Assembly: GCA_041676265.1 (NCBI GenBank)
Contig: JBAYSE010000083.1
Span: 1 to 7,145, forward strand
DNA: 7,145 nucleotides
Direction of reading: 5' to 3'
Origin: DUOJ01 sp041676265
GTDB taxonomy: Bacteria > Spirochaetota > Spirochaetia > Sphaerochaetales > Sphaerochaetaceae
Every line of letters starts with the position of its first letter. The stretch's first letter is position 1. Made by a program: the position numbers and the translations under genes. This document shows positions 6,319 through 7,145 of the stretch, in pieces. A model generated the notes under the pieces. It did no database searches. It saw only the letters and a program-made list of their open reading frames with translations, and was not told the origin of the DNA.

Positions 6319-7145
6319 ATGCAAAAAGTATATACAAGGATAGATTCAATAGCCGGAAACGTCATTACCGTGCGTGCCGCAGGGGTCCGTAATGGCGACT
6401 TGGCGGTAGTTACCAGTCGCGATGGCGAGTCGTTGGCTAACGTTATCAAACTCAATAAAGAAGAGGTCTCCCTCCAAGTCTTTTCGGGTGCCAGAGGAAT
6501 CTCAACAGGCGATAAAGTGCGTTTCTTGGGTGTTCCCATGCGAATCAGCTACAGTGAAGATCTCTTGGGAAGGATTTTTAATGGTGCCGGTAAACCCCGC
6601 GATAACGGACCTGAACTGACCACTAATATGATTGAAATTGGGGGCCCTTCAGTTAACCCTTCTAAGCGGATTATCCCCCGCAATATGATAAGAACCGGAA
6701 TACCGATGATTGATGTTTTCAACACATTGGTTGAATCGCAAAAACTCCCCATCTTCTCTGTCTCAGGAGAACCCTACAATGAGGTCTTGGCCCGCATTGC
6801 CATGCAAGCTGAGGTTGACTTGATTATTTTAGGCGGGATGGGGTTAAAGTACGACGACTACCTCTTCTTCAGAGATACCTTAGAGGAGAGTGGTGCTAAA
6901 AATAGGACAATATTCTTTGTCCATACCGCCAGTGACCCTACCGTTGAGTGCCTGTTAGTACCCGATATTGCCTTGGCAGTTGCTGAGCAGTTTGCCCTCT
7001 CCGGTAAAAAAGTATTAGTGTTACTCACCGATATGACCAACTTTGCCGATGCAATGAAAGAGATTGCCATTACCATGGAGCAAGTCCCCTCTAACAGAGG
7101 GTACCCCGGAGACCTTTATAGCTCTTTGGCTGCCCGTTATGAGAA
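6319..7145 (+). CDS. atpB: V/A-type ATP synthase non-catalytic subunit B, 3' end outside window
   Basis: The frame opens at ATG 6319, with AGGTG six bases upstream, and runs off the window after 275 complete codons, out of about 430-465 in the family. The protein alternates with subunit A in the head and supplies the non-catalytic side of the nucleotide interface. In place of Walker A it has FSVSGEPYNE (146-155), without the Lys-Thr pair. This is typical of B subunits, where the loop reads roughly SGSGLPHNE. The Walker B-like strand VLVLLTDMTNFADAM and the later RGYPGDLYSSLAARYE match the family closely. It lies 9 bases after atpA and is clearly co-transcribed with it. The remaining part, and probably atpD, atpI and atpK, continue past base 7145. 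Confidence 0.97.
   Translation, partial: MQKVYTRIDSIAGNVITVRAAGVRNGDLAVVTSRDGESLANVIKLNKEEVSLQVFSGARGISTGDKVRFLGVPMRISYSEDLLGRIFNGAGKPRDNGPELTTNMIEIGGPSVNPSKRIIPRNMIRTGIPMIDVFNTLVESQKLPIFSVSGEPYNEVLARIAMQAEVDLIILGGMGLKYDDYLFFRDTLEESGAKNRTIFFVHTASDPTVECLLVPDIALAVAEQFALSGKKVLVLLTDMTNFADAMKEIAITMEQVPSNRGYPGDLYSSLAARYE

Noticed and set aside
6751..6783. Loss of the P-loop lysine in AtpB as a possible inactivating change
   Set aside because: Non-catalytic B subunits of V/A-ATPases normally lack a functional Walker A, so this is expected.

Overview
The window looks like an ordinary chromosomal housekeeping region of a bacterium that uses a V/A-type rotary ATPase, most likely a spirochaete. The clue is the gene order atpE - DUF2764 - atpA - atpB with very short gaps. 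I know this layout from Treponema, Borrelia and Chlamydia, and it differs from the archaeal/Thermus order, which has C and F subunit genes between E and A. A mutS2 gene close to the ATPase operon is, as I recall, also seen in Borrelia. Base composition is moderate, and I cannot name a genus. No tRNA, rRNA, CRISPR array, insertion sequence or long repeat is visible, and no stretch over 300 bases lacks a gene.

Layout. (1) Bases 1-1237, + strand: the 3' half of mutS2, cut by the window start, with Walker B, coiled coil, KOW-like and Smr parts. (2) Bases 1290-2066, +: a uridine phosphorylase gene (udp). It is preceded by a 52-base gap that holds a possible promoter and a weak hairpin with a T-run. 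(3) Bases 2068-3255, -: a flavodiiron protein gene with all seven expected metal-site residues, meeting udp tail to tail with one base between the stops. (4) Bases 3256-3375: a divergent promoter region for the flavodiiron gene and the ATPase operon. (5) Bases 3376-7145, +: the start of the ATPase operon: atpE, a DUF2764 gene, atpA, and atpB cut by the window end. AtpD, AtpI and AtpK genes would be expected next but are outside the window.

How the genes work together. The four operon genes supply the peripheral stalk (E), the catalytic and non-catalytic hexamer subunits (A and B), and a poorly described conserved subunit (DUF2764) that may stand in for the missing subunit C. The flavodiiron protein is a cytoplasmic O2/NO reductase typical of anaerobes. 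Udp salvages uridine. MutS2 acts on collided ribosomes or branched DNA. The latter three do not obviously share a pathway with the ATPase.

I found no convincing new multi-gene system here. The most useful open points are the role of the DUF2764 subunit, the missing stalk partner for AtpE, and the compact intergenic signals.
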